64,000 nucleotides of DNA. It comes from Polytrichum commune (Eukaryota > Streptophyta > Polytrichopsida > Polytrichales > Polytrichaceae). Below the pieces are notes generated by a model, which searched no databases, had not been told where the DNA came from, and was given only the letters and a program-made list of their open reading frames with translations. This document shows, piece after piece, positions 1-13,465 of this stretch (the first letter of the stretch is position 1; each line of letters begins with the position of its first letter). Position numbers and translations under genes: made by a program. The stretch is taken from assembly GCA_950295325.1 (NCBI GenBank), contig OX485803.1, positions 36,223,554-36,287,553 of the forward strand, written 5' to 3'.

Positions 1-231
1 AAAAAATTCAACATTGTCTACTTTGTATGGGCATGTGTATCCACTTTGAATCACAAGAAAAGAAAAATAAAAAAGTAATGCCTATAGCTAGGTACTGGCG
101 TGAATGTGAGTCCATTGGCCTGATGTTGGTCACTGTAATTCGTAATGCAACATAAGGTGTTATGCCTCCTAGGAGGTGGGCTCTGGTGTAGTACATACCT
201 TTCCATTTTATTATATATATATATATATGTT

Positions 232-1200
232 TTTTTTATTTTTTTGGGGGGGGGGGATGGGTGTTTGTTTGTTTTCAAGTTTTCTTTTGTTTAGGGCCAA
301 ATATGAGAGATGTTTGCTGGCTTTTTGGTGGATATTTCTCGTGAGGGTTTTGATAATTGGTTGTGGGATCTTTAGATTGGTAAGCTTTTTGATGGAGTGT
401 TCGTGTATGGACCCTCTTACTCTGGCTGTGATGATAATTAGGGGGTTGGTCTTCCATCGCTTGTTTTCTACAATGTTAATGAGGGGGTTGTATTTAGTGT
501 GTTTGTGTGTGAGGGCTTGGTCAGGGTATTTGTCATGGCAATATGTGAACTCAATGAGTTGGGTTGTGAGTGTGTTATTGGTGTTTGTGTATGGTTTGGG
601 GCTCTGATTATGTAGGAAATTTATTTGGTTGTAGTATGGCTTGGCATTGACATGTTCTTTGTGGGCATGTACATTTAAGGAGCCAAGCTTGGATTGTTTG
701 TTCGGGGGGTTTGTTGTTAAGGCTACTTGCATTGGTCAATGTGAAGAATTTGTTGTTTTTGTTAGCTTGTAATGCCTAGGTAATGAGATGTACCGCTTTA
801 TTACGTCGTGCGATTCTTAGGCCTTTTAAGTATGGGGTTTTGCATGATGATAATAAGTGGGGCCATGTGCCTCTATCATTGAGGTGGCACAATGTACAGT
901 TGGGGTTTTGATGTGTGAGGGGCCAAAAAATATTCTTCATGTGGTTGCCCATGTATTGTGCGTATTTGAATTTTAATGTTTGGGTGATTAGGGCATCTTT
1001 TACATTTTCATTTTTCCAAAAGTGGTTAGAGAGTTTTTGGTTTATTTGAGTATTTGATAGCCATTTGTCCACATAGGGGAATTTGGCTTTGGTTGTGGTG
1101 GATTCTCGGTTTCTGTGTTCTTTTGTTATGAATGTGTGGAGGTTGCGGATGACACCGTCATCTATAGCCGTTGGGCAACTTGCTAGCCAATAGGGAGAAT
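232..1200 (-). mobile_element. LINE 3' fragment (non-LTR retrotransposon), copy 1
   Basis: The minus strand codes for a non-LTR RT-type C-terminus, broken by frameshifts. It includes RNLHTFITKEHRNRES, FAQYMG-like KYAQYMGNH, a CTLCHLNDRGTWPHLLSSC zinc-binding stretch (CX2C...H...C), GLRIARRNKAVH, and further on IEFTYCHDKYPD, KYNPLI, IITARVRGSIH and NKRKLENKQ. The element ends in a C-tract followed by an A-rich tail (plus strand T/G tract, 231-257). The 5' part, including the RT core, is missing. Bases 1-231 to its left show nothing. Confidence 0.75.
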
Positions 1201-4200
1201 TACAAATAAACCTTGACTCTCATATATCATTTCTAAATTGCATGATGTTACCACTCTATGGACTCAAGTGTGCCATTAGCCGCCATGTGAATTTGCAAGT
1301 TTTTTTTAACACTATGTGCAATGTTTCAAATATGTTAAGGGTCTCAAGGTGTATGCTATAGGTGTTTTTCTCTTATGTTCTAACGTTATAGAGATTCTTT
1401 CATAGGGCTTGAGATTGATATCTTACCCTCCTTTGTTTGCACACAAAAGCCATCCACTACGTGTGTGTTCATCACATCCCTCATGGAACCATATATTTAA
1501 GTGTTGTGCCCTTTATTTAAGTGGTCATAAGGCTTAGGTTTTGTTTACACTGCTGACCACGGACCGTGACCGTTGCTTTCTAAATTCCCTCATCAATTGA
1601 GAGTTGAGTGGCGGTCCCACCTCGCCTTACACAAAGTCACCATAAATAATATTGACCATGTCAAAAAATGATGAGAAAGTTATATGGAAATCCACATCTC
1701 TAGCAATGGATAATGTTTGGTGGTTACCTGAATTTATTGATGGAACAACCCGAATAAGGCATCTCAACAGAGAATAAAAGTGAACACATAAAAACATATT
1801 CTAGCATATTCTATTCCCAATAAACATTTGTTGTATTCCCCCCCCCATTATAAACATCTGCATTCCAAAGTAAACCCATGTACACTATGTTCCATGACCA
1901 GGGCTTTTAAGATGTGATGTGAATTTCTCTTGGTCATGGGTCATGGGTGTAAAACGAACCACGTGGTTGGTGTTGGATTCACTCTAATTAAGTTACCTTG
2001 ACATCAACCAACTTGGAATGAACACAAAATGCCAAATCCGTTGTCACGGTATTTTAGGGATCCCAATTCCTTGGTATGAGCATTGTACTTATAGTATGGG
2101 GTTCACCAACAATTTGTCAAGTGCAACGGTAGCCATTGACTTATTATAGGTCAACTATAACATTTGTCTTATTAGTGGTTTTCATTGAAATATCAATGAA
2201 CGAGGAGAAGAAGCCGGTACTTACAGATGAACCGGTTGAGTTTAAGAAATAAGCGGTTAAAGTTCAAGACTTCACGAAAATTACCCATCATTTTCGAGGA
2301 ATTTATGAAACATATCTCAAATTAATATAGAAAAAACCCAAAGATCACAACATGTAACTGGTTGGGAAGACTTGGAAATAACATGATTTTGATCAATCAT
2401 GATTGAAAATCTCCTTGGGTATATATAAGGTATGTGGTCTTATTGTGGGCACTTCTAACACTCCAAACACGTTTTAGCATTGGGTTGGAGTGAGAGTTGT
2501 TTCATCTTATTAGTATTTGTAAATCACAAAGATTGTTGTTCTAAATTGTCATTTTAGACTGTCATTTATAATCAAAATTTAGATATGGGAGGTCAAACTT
2601 ATAGGAAGTCAAACAGAAAACTATCATTCTTTTAAAAAGATCACGTACCTTGTTAATTGTGTTAACTAATGAGTCATACTGGTTAACATACAATGAGCAC
2701 ATAGTCCAATCTCATTGTAACATGTGTATTATTTGTGTTTGTTCTTAATAGAAGCCTTGTCATAATATATTGCATCAATATAGATGTTCAATCAAGAAGA
2801 GTGGCCCGTAAGATCCACATACCTCAACCCAAAAAAGGCCAATAGCATTAGCAAAAACCAAGAAGTGAGAAAGCAAATTGTGCTCCAAATTTTTGATTGT
2901 GTTGTGTCAATGTGGTGGTGAGGGAGTGCACATTGCATGCACATTGGATGCACATTGCAAAGTGTGTTCAATGAGAAGTGACTTATCTACTTGCTTATAC
3001 CCAAAATTAGTCACTACAACAGTTGCAGATCATTACTAGTGGTTTTCTTCCACTAGATGGGTTTAAAGTCTATGAATATGGATTGGATAACTATAAATGC
3101 AGTAAATCATAAAACCGTTCAATGAAAGGTACGAGTGGTAAGGAGCTGCAATTCTCATAGTAGGTGTTTAAGTTATAGTGATCACATTATCTATGTACAC
3201 AAGGATTGGTCTGGATAAATTACAAGAAGTTCCACATTCAATTTTTACATGAGATATTGTGGATATTTATTGATACTACACTACTAATAGAAAAAATAAT
3301 ATTTTTTATATTCCAATATTAGACATAAAAATATTTTCATTGTTTCTAGATGACAACACCCTCCCTATAAAGAAACTCCTCAACAACATGGCCATTCCTT
3401 TGGGACAACCATGACAACTATCCATTTTGGGATGACATGCTTTAACCCCTAAACAATTTTTGAACATGATTTGGACCTCACATACGTGCGGTACTTTTAA
3501 CTTGTAAGACATGGCATTATATTTTGATGTGACATTCTGGTAGATAATGAGACCATGTTGGTTGGGAAGAATCCACTTCTTGACATCCTTACAAACTAGC
3601 TTATCTTTTCAATCAAGTTTTGAGATCATCTAGGACAAAGAGAGAAAACACAAGTAATATATAATTGGTGCAAATGTTTAGAAGTTAAGCCTTGAATCGT
3701 CCACAAGCCCATTATGGATCTCAAGATGTTACTTATGACAGGTGTTTAACGTGACATAGTCTTATTCTTAGATGAATATGTCAAAATTGATCGCATCTAA
3801 AATCAAACCAACGATTAAAATGCATTCTTGCAATACATACATACATACATAAAACATGCTTACGAGATGCATACTTGTATGAATAACCTAGATTCAAATG
3901 CATTTGATGTAAAGCTTCTCACAATTGTAAACAATGATCATATTTTCACTTTCAATGTGTTGTGGGTTGTGTTTAATGTGGTCTTAGCCTCATAGACATA
4001 GTAAAGATTTGGTGCTTAAACTTATTTGGGGCTCATACAAACTCTCACATAGAGCATAGAAAGTACACCGATGCCTTTATGGGTCAATTCCAAAAGATTA
4101 ATTTTTTTTCTTCGGTAACTTAGCATATGAGCAACCATATGTGGAAATTTGTGCCATGTTATTTGAGCGAGATTGTAGCTTCCAAGGGTCACACCTACTA

Positions 4201-4429
4201 TTTAACAGTGGGAGAATATGTATTATGGAGTACTTTGTTAAGCTTTGACATAGTGACACAAGTCAACTAAGGTCCACTTCAAAAGTCAAAAAGCGGGTAT
4301 GGGCTTTCCATACCGTGTATGGACTAGCCTCTCGGTCACTTATAGAAATAAATTCAATGGGGCCATGATTCCCACCAAGTGATGCAATGCTATAAATGCT
4401 TCCAATTTGTACCATTTTGTGTACCCTTA
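1201..4429. other. Intergenic, no gene seen
   Basis: AT-rich DNA with many stops in all frames. Apart from the family A MITE at 2193-2421 I see nothing recognisable. A short local repeat of GTGCACATTGCATGCACATT type is near 2928-2958. Confidence 0.6.
2193..2421. mobile_element. ~228 bp MITE family A, copy 1
   Basis: Shares TTACAGATGAACCGGTTGAG, an AAATAA-CGGTT block, TCAAGACTTC, a TCAAATTAATATAGAAAAAA block and CTCC near the right end with four other copies. Terminal repeats are eroded here. Confidence 0.65.
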
Positions 4430-4790
4430 TTTGGTTACTCTTCTCAATTGCACATCTATAATTGAGTGGTGTGTGGAGTAGGTGTGGCTTCAAAAAAAGA
4501 TGCCAAAAAGTCATGTGTTTCAAGAGAGATTGCACTACGTGTTCAAAATATGGTGATTGTTCTATGTTCATTAGTCAACATAATCAGGGAACTTGTATGA
4601 CTGTTTAATGAGCACGAACCTCCACTTTTGACAATCAACAAGATATTTATGCGAGCCCCGAAAATTATGAGGAAAGTGGCTACTGTCCTAGTTTGGGAGT
4701 GCTAAGTATCTCATACGAATTGCATGTCTTCGAGAATGTCCTAGGAGAAGTGCGTTAGTCGTACAAAGTAACCCTTTGACACCCATATAT
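4430..4790. repeat. Dispersed repeat family B, copy 1
   Basis: Blocks around CACTACGTGTTCAAAATATG, AATGAGCACGAACC, a GAGGAAAGTGGCTACTG-like stretch and CCTAGGAGAAGTGCG recur in the same order at 16530-16860 and 24815-25395. Confidence 0.6.
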
Positions 4791-5224
4791 GGTAGAGGCA
4801 CCTATTCCAAATTAGAACCCCATCGGCAATCTATAGGGTCCTGGTATTTCGACCATGCTGGGATTAGATTTCAATTAGGCCGGAACCAATAGTCCCATGA
4901 CATGTGTCTGGGTTTTTGAGTGCTAAAGTGATGTTAAATTAAGCGACTATGGTAAACTCTAGACATTGGTAATATGTTTGGGCCAAGTTTTGGCTTCAAA
5001 CATTACAAAAATTTCAATTTAAGGACTACAACTACCAGATTTTCTACAATCCTCCCGGTTTCTATTTTGCTACAGGGGAAAAATTTGCACCGCCTTATAG
5101 TTCTCCAAATATGGTGCATAATCTCTCGAGTGATTGGTTATGGGCGCCTCTACTCTAGCTTAGGTCCCAATAATACACTAGACTTGTCACCGGTGTTGGA
5201 CTAATATTGTTTTTTTATGAAAAC

Positions 5225-5600
5225 ATTTGAGTACTCATAACGAGAATTCCACAAATTTTGATACCAATAGGGTATGAATTTTTGAGGATTTCTTTGTTTC
5301 CAATATCATATATATATAGATATAGATATAGATACATAGATATAGATATAGATGTATATAAAATCCAAAATCTTCATACTTAGATTAAATTGTCCTAGTA
5401 TCAATATGATTTAGAATGGCACTGATCCAAATAGTAACTTGGGTATCTATATGAAGATTCTCTCACCTTGAAATATCCGCCAATATCAATATTTGTCTGG
5501 TATTACAATATTGATACCAATTGGGTGTATTCTTGAGAATATTGTGATATTGATTATGGATACCACACATACACCTATATCCCGGTCAAACTTTGCTTTT
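5225..5600. repeat. Dispersed repeat family D, copy 1 (GATACC-rich)
   Basis: Recurrent TTGATACC/GGTATC words and a CTTCATACTTAG...CCTAGTATC stretch shared with 24140-24510 and 51775-52260. It contains a GATATA microsatellite at 5310-5360. Confidence 0.55.
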
Positions 5601-8600
5601 GACCTTTACTCTAGGTAATGTTCTTGTTTCTTAATACTTGAAGTATGGGAAAATCACATTTAGGGACACAATGTAACTCACATCCCTTGCAAAGGGGTTT
5701 TGCTTTTAAGGAAAAACCGTTTCACTCTTTGTGTAACTAAAAGCAAAATTCACACTGAACACTTGATAAGGTGTAGAATATGGTAATTGAAAAATGTTTT
5801 CTTTGGCTCACTTTAAGGTATGTGGGTGTTATTTGGTTGCATTGCTTAATTGGTCACCTATACATGATTGGTGTGTGATGCGGTGACGATCAAAGAACAA
5901 GCACCATGAAGACACATTTTTTAAAGAGATTAGACCATATCATCAATTTTATTATCTAATCCACACTCAATAGTGATCACAATTGGGAGGAAGTCCTATG
6001 TGATTAAGCTAAGAAATCATGAACATATAAACATGATAGTCATAACTAATCGCATGAGGTGGACTCTTCATACAACGTACAAACTAATGTGAGTGGTTTT
6101 GTTTGAGGCATTAACTTACATAATATTCATAAGGGAGAGGTATTAGTTTCTTCATTGTGTGCATTTAGAAAGGCTATTAAGAATTTTGAGGTAAAATTAA
6201 ATGTACAAAAGGGGGGCAAAAGATTTGGAGAAAAAGTTCACGGTGGGTGTGTTAGTTTCATCCAAATCATTCATTATTGTCATATGGTAATAGTCTGGGG
6301 TTGCTAGTATGTGAGCATGTGAGCCTGTGAGTCCGTGAGTCTATGCACATGTGAGCCTGTGAGCCTTTAATTTTTTCCCGGTTATAGTTTGTAAATCCAT
6401 TGGGGGCCTATGACCATGGAATTACAACTAAGGGTCTATAGTCCAAACAAACAACAAATGAAATGTTGCTATACCAATTTTGTACCAAAAATAGAACTAA
6501 TATACGTTTAAATGTTGAGATAATAATAATGTAATTGGATACAATGTGTAAGCAAACTCATGTTGAAAATAAATGTAGCATGTTAGGATGTCTCACTACA
6601 ATCCACATCAATGTAAAATTTGAATACATCATAACACCATCATAAGGGTGACATTTACGAAGTCCAAAACACGAAGAACAACGAATGTGGGTTGTAAACA
6701 TAAATCAGGTTATAGACATAAAGGTTGGATATAAATTGGCTTAGAGGCAAAGTCTGCAAGCATTCCAAGTACTAAAATATGAATTATGCCTTAGAATTAT
6801 TAAGCAATGAGTTTGAATGCCTTTGAATGATTAAGTAAATGAAAATTATGAATTTGAATGATAAAAATTATCCACCTATATTAGTATTCAAAAACTGTGT
6901 TTTAAAGTCTATAAATAAAATATTGTCCGTTGTTTTCCCATAGACTCAAATAAAACCTCAAATTCAAATATGTAAAAAATCAAGCGGTCAAACAATCTAA
7001 TTTGTTTTGAGGTGCTTACTTTCAATATGAATTACATGGCTACATTTCATCACAATTATAAAATAATTGTTGAAGATCTTGGAAATTAAATATCAAAAAT
7101 CAAATATCATATCATGAATACAAACTTAAATATCGTCAGATTCAAATGCACTGAGTTCAAAATAATCACATACTCTAGTATCGTAATATTTACGAGGTGA
7201 AGGATAAATTGAAGATGAACTGGATGAAGCATTAGCATAAGCTTCAGCTAAAGCCTCGGCATAAATAAGGAGGCTATGAGGACTAAGATAGGGACTTCTA
7301 AATAATTCACGGTGTCAATAAAATGACGAGGTTTGCATTGGTGATGGATTCATTCAACTGCAAACAATAAATCATGTATTAGAGTATGTAACAACAAATT
7401 AAAATACAAAATCTAAAATTTGCAATTGAAACTGTTGATGGAAAACATGGTAAAAACTTACTCACATAAGTTAAGTAATGCGGGGTCTTATATTAGAAAA
7501 TCATCATCAAAGTTCATACCATCGCACGTGGTAGTAGAATCAAGATTCTTGAAGTCAGTTGTAGGTGTTTGAGGAGGTTTAGTACCTTTTCAAAGATTTC
7601 AGCATTATTTTCTAATGCTAGAATATGATAATTAGATGAATGAGCCACTCTCATAGAAGAACACGGATGAAACATAATATTATAATTAGGAAAATATAAA
7701 CATTGAAGTATAAATTAAAAAATATATAAACTAATAATTGGATATTATAAAATACAATACATATAGAAGTAATCATGTATGCCACAGTACTACCTAAAGG
7801 GCCCAAACCATGAATAAATAGCTTTATTAGAACTTCAGACTTCTTGTTTGCACCCCTCTATGGCTTGCCATCTCTTTATCTACATGATTGATTTGTCCTA
7901 ATAATGGTGTTGAAGATGACATTATCTGTGGCTTAATCGACCTCTTGAATTGAATGATGAATGGTAATTACAACCTCTTAAGATTGCCTTGCAACGGGAA
8001 ATCAAAATGATCGAACCAATAACAAAGCCTTGACCTTCATACTCTAAAAATACAAATCATATTAAAATTAAAAAATACACACCATACAAAAGCAAATTCG
8101 TATATGAAGCAATTCAAATGAAAGGCCATAATTGCCACTTACAATTTTGGACGGCTTCATAGAATTTGCCCAATGCAAGCAATTAATGATAGTCCATTTA
8201 TGACATAAATTAAAAGGGTTGGTTTACACCTATCCTTAATTCAGAAATAATATATTTTAGATTCGGAAATGTTGTAAGTGAAAAAATTATAATCAGCCTT
8301 CCTAAACATCTATTTTGTCCAACAAAAGCTTAGTTGCTATAAAAATTGTCACTTAGACCCTTCTAATATAATTATCCACTAAAAATTAAAACAAAAAAAA
8401 ACGTAAAAACTAACATGTCATTTAAAGATCTCTAAATATTTGAAAAAAAAAGAAAAAAAAAGAGAAGATTTTTATGAGCCGCCTCACGGAAACGTTTATA
8501 ATTTTTAGCTTGATTTCCAGAATGGAACAAAACTAATAGACTAAACAAATAACTTCAATATCTGCATAGAATTATAAAAATCACAGAGAATGAATATTGT

Positions 8601-10107
8601 ATTTAGCCGGGTGAAGCTGCAAAATCAGCAGTGCCAAAATAAAAGTTATTTTACACAAATGTCTATAAATTCTAGACAAAAATATGAAATTTTGTAAACT
8701 TACTTTTGTTGAAAATACAACTCTAGAAACTATCCATGTATATAAATAACATTGAATTAGACTATGAATCAAGATTTGGTGAATTTTTAAGTCTACTGCA
8801 TCTTTAAAACCAAAATCACTAACTAAACTCTAAACCCTAAACCATGAACCCAAAATCCCTAAATTTTAATTATATTTTACCAATAAAAAAAGACGGATGA
8901 AAATATAACTTTGACACAAAGAACAATGACTTAATGAACTATAAGAAAACACGTTTATTAAATGATAAAAATACCTTGATCCATTTTAAAAAGTATTCAT
9001 ACGTATAATTATTAAAAAACTAACAACGAGTAATTCGATCAAGGTTAATATTGATCAAAGTCGGAAGTGGTTGGAATTGGAGAATAAAAATACTAGATTT
9101 GAAGGAGTTTAGACTTCTAAAGATCCGAGACCGAGAAAAAGTGTAAGAGTAAGAATAATGCCTCAATAAAATTTAGGTACCCTTTAAATAAGGTTGTCTT
9201 GTGCAGTAAAGTTGAATTTTTTTTGAAGTTTTGCTTCGTCACCTATCCCTTCATTGGATTCTCATAGCCACTATCGACCATTCTTATTTAAATTTCATTT
9301 ATTTTTCACTTACTAGTATCAAAAGATACTTGCCAAAATAAATCTCACATCGTCGAGGCAAATCACCTAAATCAAATGACATCTTTCAGAGTAAACTCGT
9401 TTGATTGTTTTTGCGCTTAATTACTTCAGAGCCTTAAAATATCCTAACCTTAGTATTATCAATTACTTACTTATTAATTTTAATTTAATCGATTCTAAAA
9501 TAATCATCTTATAATTCATTGTCACTTGTCTTTTTAGGATTTTATTTACTAAGCTAATTTCTAAATCTAAACTTATGAAACCAACCTATAATATCCCATC
9601 GAACCTCTACTTACCACAACTAATAGGTTAATTTGATAAAAAAATCATAACAATATTTCATACCATTTATCATTGATCTTGAACTTATCATTTTTGAAGA
9701 ACCTTGTTTTTTTTTTTACCGTAAAACTGTCAGGATAAAACAAAAAAATGTTTCATTATCATAAAAATAGGTAAAAATAAACGCCATCAATATGTGGAGA
9801 AACTTTACAATGATGACATTCAAACGGAAAATTTGAGATGTTGAATCCTAAACACCTAGAACCCGAAGACCATTTAAATTATCCACAATAATGAGGTCCA
9901 CATCAGGTTTCTTTTGTAATTGGCCATTGAAAAATAATTGTCTATCTTCATCAATCTACGGAGATGAAAATTCAAAGAAAAATAATATCATGAATTAAGA
10001 ATTAAATTTCATAAGACAAAAAAAACAAATATAAATTAAAATATATTCACATTTAATAAGAAAGTCATTATATTGTTGTATGGTGCACGAAATGTACATG
10101 TTTGCTT
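5601..10107. other. Intergenic, no gene seen
   Basis: Very AT-rich, especially 6.5-9.8 kb, with no frame over 63 codons. It holds the minisatellite at 6302 and an AACTCTAAACCCTAAACC telo-like word at about 8825. Some text around 7130-8080 looks less biased, perhaps an old gene relic, but no product can be named. Confidence 0.5.
6302..6368. repeat. ~10 bp minisatellite (GTGAGCCT units)
   Basis: Six or seven units of TGTGAGC(C/A)TG / GTGAGTC in tandem, with one interrupting TATGCACA. Confidence 0.7.
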
Positions 10108-10521
10108 CTAATCTTCGATAATCCTCACAAAAGAATCTTTTAAGATTAAATTTGAAGATGTATGATTTGCAAATAAAGAAACCAAAATATTCATCATACC
10201 TCTAAGCTTGGGAGGCATATCAAAGGTAGAAGAAGGGGTAGTGTTCTGCCGCTTTGAAGCAAAGAACATTGCCTGTAAATTCAAAGAAGGAGGTCCAATA
10301 ACTACAAGGTTGTTAATATTGTTTTGAACTGGTACAACGTCATTGCTATCATGAAATAGGAGAATTAGTTTCTTAAGCTTAGACTTTGTCTTTTTTGGTT
10401 TTTTATCTGTATATTCATCCATTATGATTGGAGCAACTATAATTGCATCCTTAAGGGCGGGTAGAATGAAATCTCGAAGGGCAATATGAAAAGCGGAAGG
10501 TATTTTAAAAGGGCAATCCAA
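10108..10521 (-). CDS. Hypothetical ORF, doubtful
   Basis: 137 codons, with a lysine-rich middle (DKKPKKTKSKLKK) and hydrophobic flanks. I do not recognise the family. No transit peptide, no clear splice partners and no conserved neighbours. It could be a relic exon of a decayed gene or chance in AT-rich DNA. Confidence 0.15.
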   Translation of the reverse strand: MDCPFKIPSAFHIALRDFILPALKDAIIVAPIIMDEYTDKKPKKTKSKLKKLILLFHDSNDVVPVQNNINNLVVIGPPSLNLQAMFFASKRQNTTPSSTFDMPPKLRGMMNILVSLFANHTSSNLILKDSFVRIIED

Positions 10522-10874
10522 ATATCAATTACATTTTTCAAAATACATAGGATTCTAAGATTTTATGATCCCTTCCATGAACATGCACTCTTCATTTTCT
10601 ATGCCAAACTAATTAGCAAAAGAAATGGGAGTTTGGATCTAGCTTTAGCAGAGAATAAGACATATTTGATGTTCTTATAAAGGACCTTTCGCATAGTTAG
10701 ATTGAAGTTGAATTTCTTGTCAATGTTATGGTTTTTATGAACTCCCTTATCTATAATAAATTCACGAAAAACATTTATGACCACCCTTATGGAAGACAAT
10801 TTTCTTGTATGAAAGTGAGTAATTATGTGTGGACCAAATCACATATGCAAAAAAAAACTGAAATGAAGAAAATA

Positions 10875-11053
10875 GTGGTTGTTAACGGCCACTCTCTTGG
10901 AAGAAAAGAAAATGATTTATATGTATGATTTTATTTTCAAATAAAAATGTTGCTAAATAGAGACAGAAACCCAAAAAAGGGTGGCCGTCAACGGCCACCA
11001 TAAACCAAAACATAAAAATTATAATCAAACAAAGGATGGCCGTTAATGGCTAC
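10875..11053. repeat. Three palindromic GTGGCCGTTAACGGCCAC hairpins
   Basis: GTGGTTGTTAACGGCCAC (10875-10892), GTGGCCGTCAACGGCCAC (10981-10998) and ATGGCCGTTAATGGCTAC (11036-11053). Each is an 18-base dyad; sequence between them is unrelated AT-rich DNA. Confidence 0.65.
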
Positions 11054-11747
11054 CCATTTGGAAGATATGAAAAAAAAAATGAAATGCACCTTGATATGCG
11101 TCGCTTTCTGGAATTGTAGCCCCCTGGTCGCCTTTGCTCACTGCATCTCTGTACCCACGTCATCGCCTGGATTAAGTAGCAGTATTTGCTTCCTCTATGT
11201 TGCTCATTCTTGCTTTGCATGTATGTTGTTGCCGCCACACTTGGAAAGAGGATATTTGAAGATGACACAAGGGTTAGGGCCTCAAGAAATTAGGATAAGC
11301 TGGACTCTAAAAAAGAAAAAAGAAATAAAACAAATCAAGTAAAATATCGGTAGATTTCACTTAATGGAATCTTTGTTATAAGTTTTTCAAATTTTGATAT
11401 GTATTTCCAAAAACAATTGCTTCTATATGTTAAATTCTTTACATTCACTCCAAAATGTTTCGCAATTTTTGAAAACAATGTCAATTTTATATAAATCATG
11501 AGACTATACTAAAATTAATATGGCTAGATTTCCTTAAAAAAATCTTCAAGTTTTGGAAATTTGAATATACTTCGATTCTAAGATGTTGCAAAAAAAATTT
11601 GGCTCTAAAATATACAAAACGTAATCATTTTTTTGAGCTATATACCGTTGGAATGTTATTTTCGGTGTGTAAAATATGATGTATATCATATACCTTCAAA
11701 TTTAGTTTCATTTCATAGATATTCTCTTACCATTTCGTTCGTACTTC

Positions 11748-12056
11748 CTACCTTCGTTTCCGACTCAGATGGTTGTTCCTCCTATGTGGTTCACCTTCAC
11801 ATGTATTGATTTCATGTTCAAAGACATCTTTTATGACTTCACATGCTACAATATCTTTGTACATCAAATTTCTTGTTGTGTCTAATAGGTCCACTCCTAT
11901 CATTTGAGGACTACGTCTCTTCACTCTAGCCTTTGACAATTGTCTCTTATTTGAAAAACGAAAGCTACTTATCTTCCTAATTTTTTTCTCCCCCTCCCCA
12001 TTGGAGTGATCACAGCTAACAATAGACAAATGATATTCTCTTGCATCAAAACACAT
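11748..12056 (-). CDS. Hypothetical ORF, doubtful
   Basis: 102 codons, basic (KKIRKISSFRFSNKRQ, RVKRRSPQ), no recognised domain. It lies between the two groups of short palindromes and might belong to the same unidentified element. Chance is a serious alternative. Confidence 0.12.
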   Translation of the reverse strand: MCFDAREYHLSIVSCDHSNGEGEKKIRKISSFRFSNKRQLSKARVKRRSPQMIGVDLLDTTRNLMYKDIVACEVIKDVFEHEINTCEGEPHRRNNHLSRKRR

Positions 12057-12198
12057 TCAACTTTCATCTCCGCTACATCGTTCATTTTCAAAAACATGTA
12101 TTTCTCTATATTGCTTTGCTTCCGTTTGTGAACTCTTACATTACATGATAGTCTTCATCACTAGCCCACCTCATTGTATGACTAATAACTGGAAAAGT

Positions 12199-12288
12199 GT
12201 AGCCGTTAATGGCTATACTTACTTTATTTGATTTTTTTTATATACATAATTGATAGGCACAAAAGTGTAGCCATTAAAGGCTACACTT
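12199..12288. repeat. Two palindromic GTAGCC(R)TTAA hairpins
   Basis: GTAGCCGTTAATGGCTAT (12199-12216) and AAGTGTAGCC/GGCTACACTT, a perfect 10-base pair of arms around six bases (12263-12288). They belong to the same motif group as those at 10875-11053. Confidence 0.6.
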
Positions 12289-12744
12289 AGTTCATTTAAT
12301 ATTCTTAAATTATATGCATATTTATATGCACATATTGGATGAACGTGCATCATAAATCGTTAGTGCCAGTTGTAATATTGGTAGTTGCCAGTTTAGATAA
12401 TGAAAACCTTAACAACTCAAGAGAGCTGCACTCAAGATTGTATTTGGTGTCACCAATTCAATTTGTCTTGCTCAAGACTAATTGTAAACTGCCCATGTAG
12501 TGTCACCAACACTAAATGTAACCCTACATTATTTGTCATTCCTTATAGAAAAATAAATTGGGAGTATAGATTTACAATGTTGCAGCTACTTTCACTTACT
12601 AAGTGATTCTCCATCCAAATTTAAATCACCCATGACAATATTTTATGACATAAATGTTAGGACGCATAATGTATCAAAGTTTGTAAGTATGTCATCGTAG
12701 AAAAGTAACTTGGAGTGACAATACTTGTGAACTTATTTGTAGGA

Positions 12745-13060
12745 ACTGTCATTTGGTGGCGGCTTGTGATTGATTACCCCCATAAGAGTTTTGACAACTG
12801 TCGTAACCAAAATGCTAGCATTTAGATGAGCGGTTATGGGTTAACCTATAAATCGACTATGTGTACCCTAACTTTACCCCTTCGAAAATTGTAGCAATTT
12901 CCATATTCATGAAAAAGAAAGTTGTATTTTGTATTCTCCTTAGAGTTTGTGTCTTTTCGCAAGAAAAAGAAGTCCCCGCTATCACTCCTCCTAAACAAAT
13001 GCAATCTCTCTTATTTTATCGGTTATGGATGCTTCAAGATTACTAAATGTGTTGCGTGCG
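12745..13060 (-). repeat. Dispersed repeat family C, inverted copy
   Basis: Reverse complement of the 15590-15955 and 52490-52850 sequences: shares AATTGTAGCAATTTCCATAT, the GATTGATTACCCCCATAAGA region and a GATAAAATAAGAG-type block. Together with the 15590 copy it forms an inverted pair around the second LINE fragment. Confidence 0.75.
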
Positions 13061-13465
13061 AGATTTGGTTCTTTTGTAATGGAAGCCTCCTTTAATTTGG
13101 TATCCGATGCGATGATGGCAAGTGGATCCAAGGGCCAAGGTACATTCATTTTCCTAGTGTTATTTTCCCCTCCTTTTTCTACCTTCCCTCCACATCCTCT
13201 TCCCCATTGGCCAAGCTCATTTGTGTGGCCAAACAAGGAACCCATAGCGAAGAACATGGTATTATTACTTCTATTGGTCATGTGCTAGGGCCCCACAAAG
13301 TCATGTGTGCATGACCAAGATGTGGGCAATTTGACATGAATTTGAGCATGTTGGTCCTACCTTGCTCAATCCATTGGTGCAGGGTGGGGTCAACTACCTA
13401 CCTTACGGAAGGTGGACTCTTGTTTGTAAAGGTTATATTATGTTAATATCCTTTACTATTTTTTT

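Noticed and set aside
176-607. 143-codon plus-strand frame
   Set aside because: Antisense of the LINE C-terminal coding on the minus strand, where recognisable motifs lie.
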